Numbered from the stretch's first letter, positions 23,401 to 36,245 are shown. The stretch: 64,000 nt of DNA from Owenia fusiformis (GCA_903813345.2 CAIIXF020000001.1:30557915-30621914), one strand, 5' to 3'. Translations and numbers: made by a program. The notes: a model not told the origin generated them from the letters alone.

Positions 23401-26400
23401 ATCTCCTATTGTTGCATCGGTTTCTTGTCCATGCCATCTTTATTATTCTACTCTGGGACCAAGAATTTGTCAGAGTCGCAGTTCCCTCCCCCGCTATACA
23501 ATCGGAACTGATACTTGGGGTTTGTGAGGCATGCACGACTGGAGTCTTGATTCAAAGCTAATTTATCAAAAAGTTCCAGATCACGTGTTTATTTTGAGAG
23601 ACAGAGGATGAGACTGGGTGCACCAAGGGGGGTAGGTCACATTGCCCCCACATCTTGGATTCTGAATACAAATGTCATCAGGGTCAATCACGTAAATGCC
23701 ACAATTATATTATGGAAAGAGAATATCAGTAAGATCTGTACTGATTTATTCATGCGTTTGGTAAAATGGAATCATAAAATAGAATTCAAAGTTTATATTT
23801 TATTTCAACTCAATCAACGTACGTGCGTTTGTTTTTAAGACACGTATGAGGACCTTAGGGGAACAGTGACAGGAGACAAAGATGATACTGTTATGGTTGC
23901 GAAGACATAGCTTTACGGCATAAATCTACGAATTTTATTATGTCTATTTATTAGAGCACTGTCACTTTTTGCATTTATTAATTAAAGCAGCAAACACCTT
24001 GGAAACCATAATGGAAAAACGAACGCATGTCTATAGGCTTATCAAAGCATAGATCGTTATTATGCTTTTATACGACCACTTCATAGCTTTCAATAGGATA
24101 CGGATGGAAGAAAATTAAAACAAATCACAATTATAGGTATAGACAAAACTTGATAAAAAGACAACATAGACCTTGAAGGCCGGTCTTAATTACTGATTAG
24201 TTTAAGATCCAGTTTTACTCTACTGGTAAAAAGTTTGCTTTTTGATCCTAATCAGCGGTTTTTCTTCCGCAGCTGAAATGACACACGACCCTATTATACT
24301 AAGATGCGCTTTTTCGCTCATCAAACTCCAATAACAAAGTTATCTATTTTATTCAAAGCTTAAAAACCAAAGAATTCTATCCACCAGCCATGAGCGTCAA
24401 GATATAGTTAATAGGCTGGATATATTAAATGTATCAACCATCGCTTGAGACGATTAGCCTTGAGTGGGATAAACTACCTCAGTTCAAATACCGACCAACG
24501 ATGGCCGGGCGTCAGATTCCACCGGAGTTAGGAGGGTTCGTCGAAAAATAGACATGACATTTTTCTGCTCTCCATTGTAGCCCGCTACGTTCGTCGTAAT
24601 TTGCCGTTATCGCTAATCTTGCTTTCCCATCTGCTGAAAACTACATATTAGAATGCTAAATAGGACAACTTTAAGTCAGATGTTTTACGTTGGTCATCTT
24701 GTATTCCTTTCACAGTATAATGTGGTCATTCATAATTCATGTTAGTTTTGTATTTTTAAGTATACCATGCACGGTAACGTTAGTTATTTCAAAAGAATCA
24801 ATTCTAGTGAAAAAAGTTTGTTTTTACAAGAAACTGTTACGCTTTGAAATAATAAATGCAGTTTAGTTTCTATTATTTGTCTTTTAATTACTTTTAATTG
24901 ATTTAATTTTACTTCATTGTTGCTTAGCCAACGACTGTCAAGATTTCTTGATTGATAAAACTGGAAACGTTTGAATAAACGCCTTATTTTAAAAAAAATC
25001 AAAATATAAAAAGGAACAGCGGGGTGTAGGAGTGACTACTTGGAAATGTCGCAGACGATCGCAGTCTATTGTTTTAAAACACCGGTAGACTTTCCCTTTC
25101 CAATTCCTTAACATGTAATTAAAATTACGATTATTGTTATACCATTGTGGCATTTTTAGAATTCATATAGGAATTTAGAAGCCGGCACCTGCCGTAAAAG
25201 TTTCATTCGGAAATATGATTTTAAGTTATAATGCATTCCTACATAACGCATTCCTTTTAATTTTGTTCTTTTAATTCAGTTCTATCACTTTCTTAAAGTC
25301 ACGTTTTCAGTTTTGAATAAATATTTCAATTCCGATTATATATCAATTAAAAGTATTAAAATGAGATTAATGAAAGGGGTTTAAATAACAATAGAAGGAG
25401 AACCAGAAACATTGATTGGTAGAAATTAATTTGCATGTATTATTCGCACTGCACAACCTTTTTGTTGCACATGTTGGATTATACTTTCAATATTCTGTAA
25501 ATTAACTCTTCGTTTTGTATTTCCAGGTAAACGTTGTCCAAATTCCTTATGCTCCGGTTGGTTGGAATTGCTGCCCTGCAGAGGACATTGCGGATACCCA
25601 GTAACGCACTTTTGGAGGCATACAAATGGCGCCATCTATTTTCAAGGGAAGGGCACGCATGATCATCCACGACCTGAGCTCAAATCTTCAATGCAGGAAT
25701 CAAAAAGCAAAATCAGCAAAAAACTCATGGTATGTTAATCAATGCAATAAAATAATTCGGTAAAATGAGGTGAAATGGGAAATAATCAGTTGATTCTCTA
25801 ATTTTCTCATTGGCCTATTACCACATGGCTTTATTCAAAACTGCAGCCCGGAGATGTTGTTTATCTTTTTATTACTTTTTTTTGGGCGACAACAGATTCT
25901 GATTTTCTCACGTGGTAAAAATAGTGTCTGTTTTTTTTCAACAAGTCAATTTAAACTTGTATTCACGTCAACAGCAGCCACATCAACTTAGACTAAAAGA
26001 GCAATGATGCACTTGTATTAAGATATCAAATGTCGTGATGAATTTTTCGGCTCATTTGCTTCATTTTAAACACTGCATTTTTTCTACTGGTTCATTATTG
26101 GCAACTATCTATTTTGTGCTCTTCGTGAATTATCTTGGTTGAGTACTCCACAGTGGAGGCGTGCGCCAAAAGATAACCAAACAGACACCCCGGGGCATCG
26201 TCACTGGCAATGTTGACGTAATGCCAACCAAATGGCAAACAAATGTAGTTTTAAAAAGCTTGAACAAAAGAGAAAATAGTCTTATTATCTGTTTGTATGT
26301 AACTGTGTCAAATTTACAAGGCATATATCCACCTGCCATCCGTGTAATTAGCCGAGGTAGCATCTTCACTGTACTATCATTAAATGCTTAATGGCAGTCA

Positions 26401-29400
26401 ACAGATATTTTCTGCCATCGCACACACGTTTCCATAAATTAACGTTACTGGGAGCAAGATTGGGGTTTCTGCCGTAGTTTACTCTTTGATCTTAATTAAA
26501 ATAGAATATAAAATTGTATAGGTTTTATGACTTTCTAATCATTATTTAAGTGCATTTTATTGTTCACGTTCATTGGTTTGAATCTCTCCTCGTAGTCCCG
26601 TCGATGAACGTGATTTACAGAGGGATTTCTTTTATAAGGCGACGGTCTTAAGGTTGAAGCCATACGTTCCTCATACTGCCAGGGCTTTGGCCACTGACAT
26701 AAATCCTACATTCTATGACACTTGTATTTTCAAAGCTATAAAAACAAATCCATAAAACAAAATCACATGAGAAATAGATAATGTTTGCAGATTATGTGAT
26801 ATTTGTGCGAGGCTTACGGCGTGTTTGAACTATCAATTAGACTTTATAGAAGTTCTTTGAGACTTTGCAATACAATTAATTTAACAGGTGTCTAGTCTAG
26901 TATCAGCCTACAGATGCTTTCACAGCAATGAAACCGTCTAAACTGTCATTTAAGGTCTTTATAATTCAAGCACGACCACATTAATTTTGCATTAACCCAT
27001 GGATTAAACGAAAGTAAAGATCAATTGGATAATGCATCTTATAAGCAGTTTCTGTATCATATAGTATCTGTTTTAATTTCTGTCAACAAGATAATAAAGA
27101 GAAAGTTAATATCAGTTTTGAAGCACATAGTTACCATGCACAGATATCCATCCATTCATTATTCATTATTCATACAAATATAGAGAACGTTCATAAACCA
27201 TAATTTCATCCGGGCAGCAATTATATTCTTCATAAAAAATAAACATATACAAAGTTATATCATTACATTATAATTTATTTCTACGTAGCACCATATTTTC
27301 ATCGTAAAACATTGTTATAAGCCAAAAAATCGCATCGGATTAATCCACATGATAAATTATCTCACGTCCATATTAAATTTATTAAAATTTGTTTTCAGAC
27401 AAATAGAGGCCGATTACAGAGGAAACGTCCATCTCTGGACAATATGCTGGCGCTATCTTCTGGATTCAAAGTTCCCCGACTACACAGTACCGCAGGTGAT
27501 TATCCCATTCTTAATTAACCATTTAATAATTGCAATCATCTACAGGTGCTTTGTTTCAATTTGTTAAATCTGCATTTGTTTATTATTAGGCCTACACGAT
27601 AAGAGATCATAGCTCGTTTAGTTGCTTCCAATTGGCATCAGTTCTAACTACTGAATGCTAAAATTACTTAAACGCAATCTAGCAATTAATAACAATCATT
27701 GTTAATGATCATTAGTGATAAAACATAGGTTCTCCTAATTTCCTCAATACGTTACTCCTATTGATGAACCCGAACAAAATGGCTGATAATTATAAAATTA
27801 TGATAAAATAATAATTAGCTCAGTGTAAAAAAGAACGATATATTCAAGATCATATATCAAATTTATCACTACCACAATGTACGTGTGTCATCATAAAATA
27901 TATTAACAGAATTTTTTATTCCAATCACAACCAAATTATCTAACAAAGGGTACTGGGGTAGTATCTTTTCAATTCAATCTCATATTTTTATCATTCATTT
28001 CATAACATTTTACAGCCATGGCTTCCAGCTATTTAAAAGAGTAAAATGACACATTGCAAAATTACAACTCATACGTTGTATAGGAGAAAATAAAATCTTG
28101 TATTTGTTATCATTCTGATATTAATCTCAAAACCGATCAAACAATCAATCAATCAATGAACCAACCACTCTTTCAGAGTAAACAAATATTGAATATAATT
28201 TTCGTTGACCCTTGCTAAATCTGTTGCTAAAATGTTAAAGTACCATTACTGACCAATTGACCATTGCAAGATCATATTGATCTCAGCTTTCTCAATTTTT
28301 ATTGACATGGCATGACCATTGCACAATCATTCTAGAACTAAATCATTATTCAAGTAAATGTTTCAGTACAGTAAAACTTGTGTACATTGAACACTTGAAA
28401 AAACGTTCAGTGTTGGTTTGTGTTCATTAGAGAGGGTAATTTGCACAGAAGTCAGTGTAGTATGTGTGGAGCAATGATGTCCACAAGTGTTCACTAGAGG
28501 GAGGTGTTCACTAAGACAGGTTTTACTGCATTAGATTACAATTTCAATTCCATTGTTCCTGCATTTCAGGCCAGGATGTCATGTGTTCATGCCCACCATT
28601 CGAGTGTCTCTGTTACCATAACACCACCAGATCAAGCTATGACAGAGCCCTCTATCAGGACATCATGGAAGCAACCACGTTTAGTCCAAGACTTGACCCA
28701 TTCACACAATTCTTCATGCAGAGTCCAGGAGGATCACGCAGCCAAGATCACATCCCATCCAAGAACATTCTATCTAAATATGGTGCCTACCAAAGCAGCA
28801 AATATGAAGTTCCAATTACAGTATTACCGAATGACCGAAAAGATTGTATGTTTTCGAATGATTCTCGATACAGTAGTGATGATAAATCGAAGGTCTCAAT
28901 TGCCAACTACCCCCAAGTGAGTGAGAGCATGTCTCCAGGGACTGACAATGAGATGCTGAGAGCAGTTCACATGGACAATCATGCTAGTCCTAAGCAAATT
29001 GAAGAAGCTGATCTGACAAATCCTGGTGACTTTCTTTCACTGAATAAACCTATTAATAACAATATCATGGTGCCCAAAGACCCTTACAGGCACCGTTATA
29101 CAGGTTTCACTGACTCAAATTTACCAAGTATTAAATCCATGTTCAGGGACCAAAGTTACGAATCTAGGGAATTTAGTATATTCAGTGGCTGTGCCGAGAC
29201 ATATGTTCATGCTAAAGAAGCAGTTACCCCTGTGAGTCCCGAGTCTCCTCTCAGATCCCAACCATCCCCTTGCTCACCCCCCTCCCTCATAGAGCTCAAG
29301 CCAATGTCTCTCAATAAATCTAATATGCCTTCCCAGCCATTGTCCTCACAGGAGGTCTACCAGTCAAAGCATGACATGCCATTGAATCTATCTGTTGAGA

Positions 29401-29639
29401 AAAGTGCTTTCCAGCCATATCTTGACCATTGCACGAGTAAGGATCTCAAGCAATTAGAAGCTTGCAGTTCTTCCCAAATGTCAACAAAAAATATCCAAGA
29501 AGCCCCTTATCTCTCAGCTGGTACTTCTATGAGCAACCAGAACAATTATTACCATGGTGATTTCTTTCATTGTCCATCAGAACAATCCCTATCTGCTCTA
29601 AGAAACCATAGCATTAATATTGCAATTACTTACAAGTAA
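20331..29639 (+). CDS. gcm: GCM (glial cells missing) transcription factor
   Basis: Zinc-dependent DNA-binding transcription factor that controls cell fate (glia and haemocytes in flies, pigment cells in sea urchins, placenta and parathyroid in mammals). Coding exons: 20331-20417, 22088-22337, 25527-25729, 27399-27495 and 28570-29639. All junctions are GT-AG and phases agree (0,1,0,1), giving about 568 aa. The GCM domain spans roughly residues 20-165, from WDIND to HDHPRPELK. The C-terminal 350 residues are low-complexity and Ser/Pro-rich, as usual for activation regions. Another in-frame ATG lies 12 bases upstream (20319), with a stop (TAA) at 20310; which one starts translation is uncertain. 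It is convergent with RB1CC1. Only one GCM gene is visible here. Confidence 0.95.
22088..22337 (+). CDS. gcm: gcm exon 2: first half of DNA-binding domain
   Basis: Residues 30-112. After an acceptor ending TTTACAG it encodes the DNA-contacting first lobe, including the near-invariant [22 protein letters not shown] and [10 protein letters not shown] blocks. Cysteines in [12 protein letters not shown] belong to the zinc-binding set of the fold. It ends in phase 1 within a glycine codon (donor GTAAGC). Confidence 0.95.
23029..23036 (-). promoter_or_regulatory. Perfect GCM-binding octamer in gcm intron 2
   Basis: The + strand reads ACCCGCAT, the reverse complement of the GCM consensus ATGCGGGT. 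A variant ATGCGGGC lies at 15129-15136, about 5 kb upstream of the gene. Any exact octamer is expected about twice by chance in 128 kb of strand sequence, so this is only suggestive of autoregulation. Confidence 0.35.
25527..25729 (+). CDS. gcm: gcm exon 3: second half of DNA-binding domain
   Basis: Residues 113-180. Encodes CPNSLC, the Cys/His-rich [15 protein letters not shown] block and the THDHPRPE motif, whose two histidines are zinc ligands in the known structure. The positions where vertebrate and fly proteins have FFQAKGVHDH read [10 protein letters not shown] here. The domain ends near residue 165; a basic/Ser tail follows. Confidence 0.95.
27399..27495 (+). CDS. gcm: gcm exon 4: linker
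   Basis: A 97-base exon with acceptor TTTTCAG and donor GGTGAT. Read in the frame set by exon 3 it gives 32 residues with the basic stretch [16 protein letters not shown]. The longest ORF over this exon is in another frame and is an artefact. The RLQRKRP cluster, just after the DNA-binding domain, could serve as a nuclear-localisation signal (inference). Confidence 0.8.
28369..28528. mobile_element. 160-bp TIR element (pogo/Tc1-like MITE) beside gcm exon 5
   Basis: Left end CAGTAAAACTTGTGTACATT and right end CACTAAGACAGGTTTTACTG are imperfect inverted copies, the outermost 9 bases matching exactly. TA precedes the left end; CA follows the right end, possibly a mutated TA. GTGTTCACT/AGTGAACAC-like phrases recur inside. 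It ends 41 bp before the exon 5 acceptor and so provides most of the surrounding 3' intron sequence. Confidence 0.65.
28570..29639 (+). CDS. gcm: gcm exon 5: C-terminal regulatory region
   Basis: Residues 213-568. Starts with a cysteine-rich [10 protein letters not shown] patch, followed by Ser/Asn/Pro-rich disordered sequence. Notable pieces are a Ser-Pro cluster ([20 protein letters not shown], about residues 431-450) and PLNLS at residues 483-487, a CtBP-type motif. Stop TAA at 29637-29639. The acceptor lies only 41 bases after a TIR element. Confidence 0.92.
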
Positions 29640-30370
29640 CCCCCCCTTGTCCCATAGTGACTGAAGATGACAAGGTAGTAAAAAACATTATTCAAAATAC
29701 ACTGAGATGTATCAAAAGTGAAAAAGTATTCAGTAATTGCAGTTATGAATTATTCATTTTAGGAGTAAAATACAAAAAGGCTCAATGACAGAATCATATT
29801 TAGTGATGGCAATTAATTTATTTGAACTGTATATTTAACCAAGAAAAACTATACATTTAACCAAGAGGTTAAAAAAATAATATGTATATTCACACTTGCA
29901 TTATTTATTTTAATTTATTCTTTTGTTTGTTTTAAAGTGCAATCATTGCAACCATATATAACTTAAATTATTCTCAGAATTCACAATTTTATGATTCTGT
30001 TTTGTATATTATGTACATTATATTTTGTAAATATAACATTTTCAACTTTACAAGACCGGGTTACGTGCAAATAATTTGAATGTCAAAGTAATTTATGCAT
30101 ACATACTAATATATATGCAAGTATAGCCTATGCTGCCATTGATTCAAGCAAGCATCTTTAAATTTTTTATGCACTACAGCATTGTGCATCTTGGGTCAAG
30201 TCACATGTGGCCATAAAGGAAGTATTATACACTTTGTATGTAGTAAGATTGATAGGGTGGCTTTTTATACTCTGCTTTTCTTTGTACAAAAAAACAATAT
30301 TCAAAACTGCTTTATTTTGTTGTATAAACTGATCTATATTTAAATAAATAATAAAAAATAATTACACAAA
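29640..30370 (+). other. gcm: gcm 3' UTR with polyadenylation signal
   Basis: AT-rich sequence following the stop codon. The first well-placed AATAAA cluster is at 30343-30348 (within 'taaataaataataaaa'), suggesting cleavage near 30365-30380. No further gene signal follows on this strand. Confidence 0.55.
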
Positions 30371-31005
30371 GTAAACTCTTGACTTCCAAACGTTTTATTG
30401 TTTCAGTAATTCTTATCTGGTTTTGAAAATTACACCCTGTGTGTAATTGAAGTAAGATTTATTACACATACACTGATTATCTTGCAAGAAAAATGCTCAA
30501 ATTCAGATGGAAGCCCAGATAAAATTCACCTGTATGATTGACCCCTTTTGATCTCGCATCAATTGTGACATTTAACAAAAATGAAGAAAGAAATACCAAA
30601 GATACACATGACATATTGTATTATAGCAATTGATACTTCATTTCAAGTTGATCAATTGTTAAGATAAATCCTCAATTGTTTTGTGTCTCCAGTTCATTGT
30701 GCCATTTGCCTAGAGAGAGGATAATCACCTCAAACATAATTGCTGTTAATTACAGGTTAATTCAAAAGGTCTAGCAAGTCAACAAATCAAATCTAAAAAT
30801 AATTTAATAATTTTTTTTCTGGCTTGTATGGATCAACTAACAAGCCACCTGCAATGTCTAAGAGAGTATTTTACTGCAGGGACATGTTGCATCAATAAAT
30901 ACAATTGAAGATCAAATCTTGCTAAATACCTAATTCCCAGTTGCCTAATACTAAATCCTAACAGAAAGCTCAAATTTATTGGAACACTAGTACAAAAGAC
31001 TACAA

Positions 31006-31221
31006 GGCCTCATGCCTGTAGCCAGGGGGGGTTCGCAGGGTTCGGGCGAACCCCCCCCCCTGGCCAAAAATTCTTTCAAAATCATGCAGTTTTTGACCAT
31101 TTTGAGCACTTCTCAAGTGATTTTAGCCTAATTTGGGCCAAAATTGTCAAATGTGAACCCCCCCCTGGAAATTTTTGAAAATTGAACCCCCCTTGGCAAA
31201 TCCTGGCTACGGGCCTGGGCC
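31006..31221. mobile_element. G-run/C-run TIR element (216 bp)
   Basis: Left end GGCCTCATGCCTGTAGCCAGG and right end CCTGGCTACGGGCCTGGGCC are imperfect inverted repeats. Just inside are a G run and C runs around 'gggttcgggcgaaccc', plus internal 'gaaccccccc' repeats. A related element with CGTAGCCAG termini lies at 40624-40798. A short non-autonomous DNA element is the best guess; superfamily uncertain. Confidence 0.55.
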
Positions 31222-32964
31222 TTAACCACCAGAAATGTTTATATATAATGTAGCAACCATAATATATTGTAAAGAAGATATTTAATATTTGTAAAAGAAT
31301 ATTATCTCGGGGTCTTGCATTACATAGCACTCCTGGGCCTGTAACCATAACAATGGACTCAATGATCTTAGAACTGATTATTGGTACATTGTGAGATTTT
31401 AATAATAATATTATGGTTTTATGAAGATCTTAATAGAGAGATAGAATGTAGTATTCTTATTCTACCACATAATATGTAGAGACTTTACATGTTTACAAGT
31501 TTTAAATTTTGTTTGAATTAATTCAGATTTAAAGAGGCAACAACAGTTGAAGGAAGTTGAACTTTTTGAGAAAATGTCAGAATTTAGCACTGTCTTTGGT
31601 CACACCATTCCTTGTCAATTCTAAAGAATTAATCTTGTCATTTCTGCATCTCATATCTTCAACCCTCATTTGTTATTCACATGAAAGGCTCCCAAAATTT
31701 TACACTATGTATCATTTGCTGCCAACTTTAAAATTTCCATAGTTAACATATATCCAACAAAGGGTCTTTAAATTGTATTGGTTTCTCAAGTTCTCAGATC
31801 TATGTCAACAGGGCATGTTTGACAATGTATATTCAAATGTAAAATCACTTTTATATTCAAAACTATAACAAAATGAAAGAACATTTTTCACCTACAAAAG
31901 GCACTTTCCAAGGCGTATAAAATGCTCTTACTATCAAATCAATCACAGGCAATATGGTTAGAGGCTAAATTCTGAAAAAATTATAATTTTTTTCTAATGA
32001 TTATGATGATATATTATAAGAACAAGCGATCATCCCTGGCACAATATGTGGCTTTCAAATAACTAAAGCAATCAATGTGTATTGAGTATCAAATTTCATA
32101 TTTCTTCATTCTAAATTTTACATTTTAAAGTTTAATTAATGATTGTTTTTATAACCGAGTGTTGTAGGAACAAGAGACAACAGGTAGATTGCCCAGATAA
32201 GAGATAGTTGTGAAATAAACCAGATAATGTTTCCACTAATATATACTAAGAAGTATAATGTATACAATAAGACTTGCAATATCATTAATAATTCATTACA
32301 TATTGTTCTATGTTACACTAGCCAAAAGAGCGGAAATCTGCGTCATATAATGACAAATCAGATACTGGCCTGATTAAAGATTAGTTACTCAAGTTGATTC
32401 AATTAAAAGTCTATAGAAAATGTAAATGGAGATGAAGGTATCGTAAAAAGCAAACTATTGGAAAGGTGAATACAAGGCATGTTATCTTCATATATGGAAT
32501 TTGACAATTTATGAAAAATAGAATTTTAAAAGATATGAAATTCAAGTCATGTGACAGAAGACCATCAAGTGTTTAAGGAGTCAGGCCAAAATATAGTTGT
32601 CTCTCAAAAGCAAAATTAATTTGATTATAAATAGCCTTCCTCGCCCCCATTCATAGCTAATAATTGTCAGTCTCTAAGACTGATCGTACTGCAAAAAACC
32701 CTCACAGGTATATTTAGATGATCTTGGATATTTATTATAAATTCTGTTATACAGAGTTAAACATCTAGCAAATGGGAGCTTCAAAGTTCATTCTTCATTG
32801 AAAAAATAGATGAAACTAGACTCAATTTGTTCTAAGGTTCCAATATGCCTTTTGAGAGTTTTAGCTTTAAGGTTCCACTGGCTGAAAAGTTGTCTACTTA
32901 ACTTTTTCATCACAAGGGGAAGTACCATTCTGTTGAGGAGTGAATATCAGGGGGGTTCGATGGG

Positions 32965-33475
32965 TTCAATATTTTTTATTAAAACAATATATTTTCTTTG
33001 GAGTGAAGTCCCCATGATGATAAAAATATCAATCAAACATTCGAAAAATTATGTCAACATCTTTTTCCCAAATGCCGAGCCTATTTACTCAAAAGAGGAT
33101 CTTCTTTTTCTGATTTTTATTGCATGAAAAGATTATTCAACAAGGGGTCTAAAACCCCTAAGATATCAACATCTGATGACCAAATTTATGCTGAAAACAA
33201 TGGATAGCATGGGTTTTCCCTATAGGAAAATAACATGTGATATGTGGTTTTCAAACACCATTCCCTATTTCAGGAATTATTAATATAGTGTAAATGAAAA
33301 TTTTGATATGTTTAAATTGAGAAAAGCAAGATCCTCTTTTTAGAAAATAAGCCTGACATTTTTTAAAAAGTGTCAAGGTACCTAATCCATAATTTTTTAG
33401 AGAGTTGATTGATATTTTACTATCTTCAGGACTTCACTTAAAGGAAAACATATTGTTTTAATAAAAAACACTGTA
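32965..33475. repeat. Long imperfect inverted repeat (~150-bp arms)
   Basis: The left arm (about 32968-33115) contains 'ttttttattaaaacaatat', 'gtgaagtcc', 'aatatcaatcaa' and 'aaaagaggatctt'. The right arm (about 33305-33475) carries the same phrases in reverse complement and reverse order. The loop of about 190 bp holds a dispersed repeat shared with 16140-16300. No transposase remnant seen; a fold-back element is possible. Confidence 0.7.
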
Positions 33476-34964
33476 TTTATAGGCAGAAAGTAAGCATGGT
33501 GAAAGAATGACCATCCAAAATCACTTGCCATACATCACATGGTCCTTTCAGAAAGTTTTAGTTGACATCTTACTCACTGTTTAAATTATATTCCAGACCT
33601 TGGAAAAAACTCAGTAAAAATGATGATGATATCAAAGGTTTTCATTGAAAATGTGAGTGACATATACGTATTAACTCTATGCACTATCTATCCTGGAACT
33701 TTTCAAAAACAATACACAAGAAATTTTGTTACACTGAAAACAACACGCTGTATATGTAATCATCTATCTATTCAATATCATTTGAGCATTGTTGGTACTT
33801 TTCATTGGGGTAGAGGGTAACCTTTAAGGTCTTATTTTGGGACTTTTAGATACCTGCTTGAAATTACATAAAGGACATAAAACAGTTGATTTAAATAAAA
33901 ATATTTTAACCAGATGTTTCACATGTAATGATGTACCTGTTTACCACATACAACATACTGTATATGAGGGTTCAACAAAGAAGCAAAAGAAAACATGATG
34001 TCAATCGAGAGATAAAATGCTAATATAAATGTAATATATTTTTATTATTGTGACATAAGAACAGATGATCAAAGACCTATTCATGTCATATTCTGTTCTT
34101 CTCTTAGAAATTGTGGTCAGGTTACATGTGGCTAGACAAATGCTTCTTTAAAGAATTTTAGCATAGGAACCGTTCCATCATATTTATTATGGTTAAATAG
34201 AATATTTATGAGTCATATAGGCATCTTATTAAGTATATATTTATACATTCATATACCTGCATGATTGTCTCTGTTATGTATCATTTCACCAGCTTGTTCT
34301 CTCCGAACATAGTTTGCTTTGTGAAATATCACTTGTGAAAAATACAAATACATAATACATAGGTATTCACAGAATAAAATATTTGTTTCATTAGTAAGTT
34401 AACCATCCTCAAGTTTTCTAATATTAAATGGATATGTGGATATGAATATCACCTTACATTTAATGACATGTGACCCAGTTTTGACCAGTCATACAATTCA
34501 GATCTTAACAGTTACATAATAATACAACTTATCCAGAGATATGTCTACTCTCAAATGCCTATAATTTGAATATAATGAAGTCCTAGTTCAAAGAGATCTT
34601 AAAATTTACAGAAATCCCTGTTTTCTTGACCCTAATTACAAGGCCCTTGGTTTATGAGAAAGATTCCCACCATTTTCAAAGCATCAGACAACTTGAGAGG
34701 GATATTTTTGTGTAAAACTATTTACCAATATACATCTTTCCACAGAATGTAAAGAAAATCCATTCACTAGAATTTGAGTTACTCTTTATTCAGATGGACT
34801 GACTAACTCACTACTGTATATCCCTATCTATAATCATACCTGCATTGATGCAGATGAAAAATACAGAATACATAATTAAACTTGTCTGTAAATTATATGA
34901 ATGTAGATATGCTAATAGTTGATAACACCATGCAACAAACATGTACAACCAAATCAAATAGACT

Positions 34965-35275
34965 AGGTTCGAGTAGAAATAATCTTGATTTACATCATTA
35001 AATATTCAAAATTCAGTCAAACTGATGTCATATTTGAAATCTACGTGTAAAAGTACTTCTAGAAATATAGTTTCGAAAATTGTTTATCAACTTTGAAAAT
35101 TAAATTTGTTTTGAAAATGTGACTTCTAGTTCGGGTTGATTCCCCATAGACCCCAGGTTACAAAATCACAGAAAGTGACATATCTTTTCTTGTATTGGAC
35201 ATAACATTTTCCTTTACTTGGCATATTTTAATTTTCATAACTATTAGATACATAAGGGTTATATGAAAATTGAAC
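34965..35275. repeat. Dispersed repeat, copy also at 49620-49835
   Basis: Shared phrases in the same order include 'aataatcttgattt', 'taaatattcaaaatt', 'cttttcttgtattg' and a run resembling 'gcatattttaattttcataa'. The partner copy lies within an RB1CC1 intron. Class unknown. Confidence 0.5.
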
Positions 35276-35955
35276 CACTTAAACAGGTGTAATTTAAGTT
35301 AAAGGGAACTTTCTACTATACACGCCATGTTATCTGACCCGAACGAGCCATCTGGTGGTGAAATTGGTAACTTCCTATTCGCATCTATGTTATTGATCAG
35401 ACCCATGCTGTATATACTAGTACAGTATATAGGCCAACTGTAATAAAATAGAAAAGTGAGAACTAAATTGAATAGAAAATTCCCAAGTAACAAAATGAAA
35501 TCATTATGGCCTTCAGTATTTTGGGGCCTTTCAGAATTTTCTGTGGTTCTGTTGGAAGGAAACATTTATGTTCAAATCATTTATACCTTAATATGCATAT
35601 AATAAGGGCATACTGCAAAAGTAAAGCTTGGACATAAATGTGAAAGACAATTTTGCAATCTACCTAAAATACCTCGGAATTCAAACATAGAACAGGTATA
35701 CATAATACACACATATAATATGTATAATCAATAAATTAAGATTGACATCAATATACCATCCAAAAAGTTTTACTGATTTATAATGAACCTATGTAATGAA
35801 TCTGTAAAATGAATTTATTAATGAATTTTCTGTAGTTTTGAGTTACACTGGGTATGATGGGACCCTTTGGTATTCTACAGTCATTGCTACCATTATGGTG
35901 TATATACCCTAATTGTCTTGGAAAAACTTCAATTCAAATTGCAGGTATCTTTGCA

Positions 35956-36245
35956 TAACTACCCTTTGCATTCGTTCGACTTTGCTTCTCAAAAGAGAGC
36001 TTAGTCTTCACTCTTTCAATTTTCAATAAATCTCTGAACTCACCGCGCTTATCAGAGTTCGTCATCGAAATAAGGGCGAACTTCTATATCAGCTTGCTGA
36101 TTGGTTGAGAATCGGTCAGTGCGCTGGGTGTGAAATGATTTATGACCCGAGCCGTCACAGGCATCAGCCGTGGGGGCTGCTAAACTGTAATATAGTCTAT
36201 ACTAGGCAGAGGGTAGTTAATAACTAGACTCAGCTCGCAGGGTAC
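35956..36245. repeat. ~250-bp dispersed repeat, inverted copy in RB1CC1 intron 5
   Basis: The sequence around 36186-36245 ('aactgtaatatagtctatac', 'taggcagagggtagtt') is matched in reverse complement at 52743-52800. Similarity continues out to about 35995 ('agtcttcactcttt', 'tatcagagttcgtcatcgaa'). The unit is bounded by inverted 'aactaccctttgc' (near 35957) and 'gcagagggtagtt'. Two interspersed copies in opposite orientation indicate a mobile family; class uncertain. Confidence 0.7.

Noticed and set aside
25905-25912. Su(H)/RBPJ-type site (CGTGAGAA, minus strand) in gcm intron 3
   Set aside because: Attractive because sea urchin gcm is a Notch target, but this degenerate 8-mer is expected several times by chance in the window.
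27349-27567. 72-codon ORF over gcm exon 4
   Set aside because: It runs through the acceptor in the wrong frame. The phase set by exon 3 gives a different, basic peptide.
28504-28920. 138-codon plus-strand ORF
   Set aside because: Wrong frame over the start of gcm exon 5; the splice-consistent frame gives the GCM C terminus.
32810-33127. 105-codon plus-strand ORF
   Set aside because: It overlaps the left arm of an inverted repeat and shows no recognisable domain.
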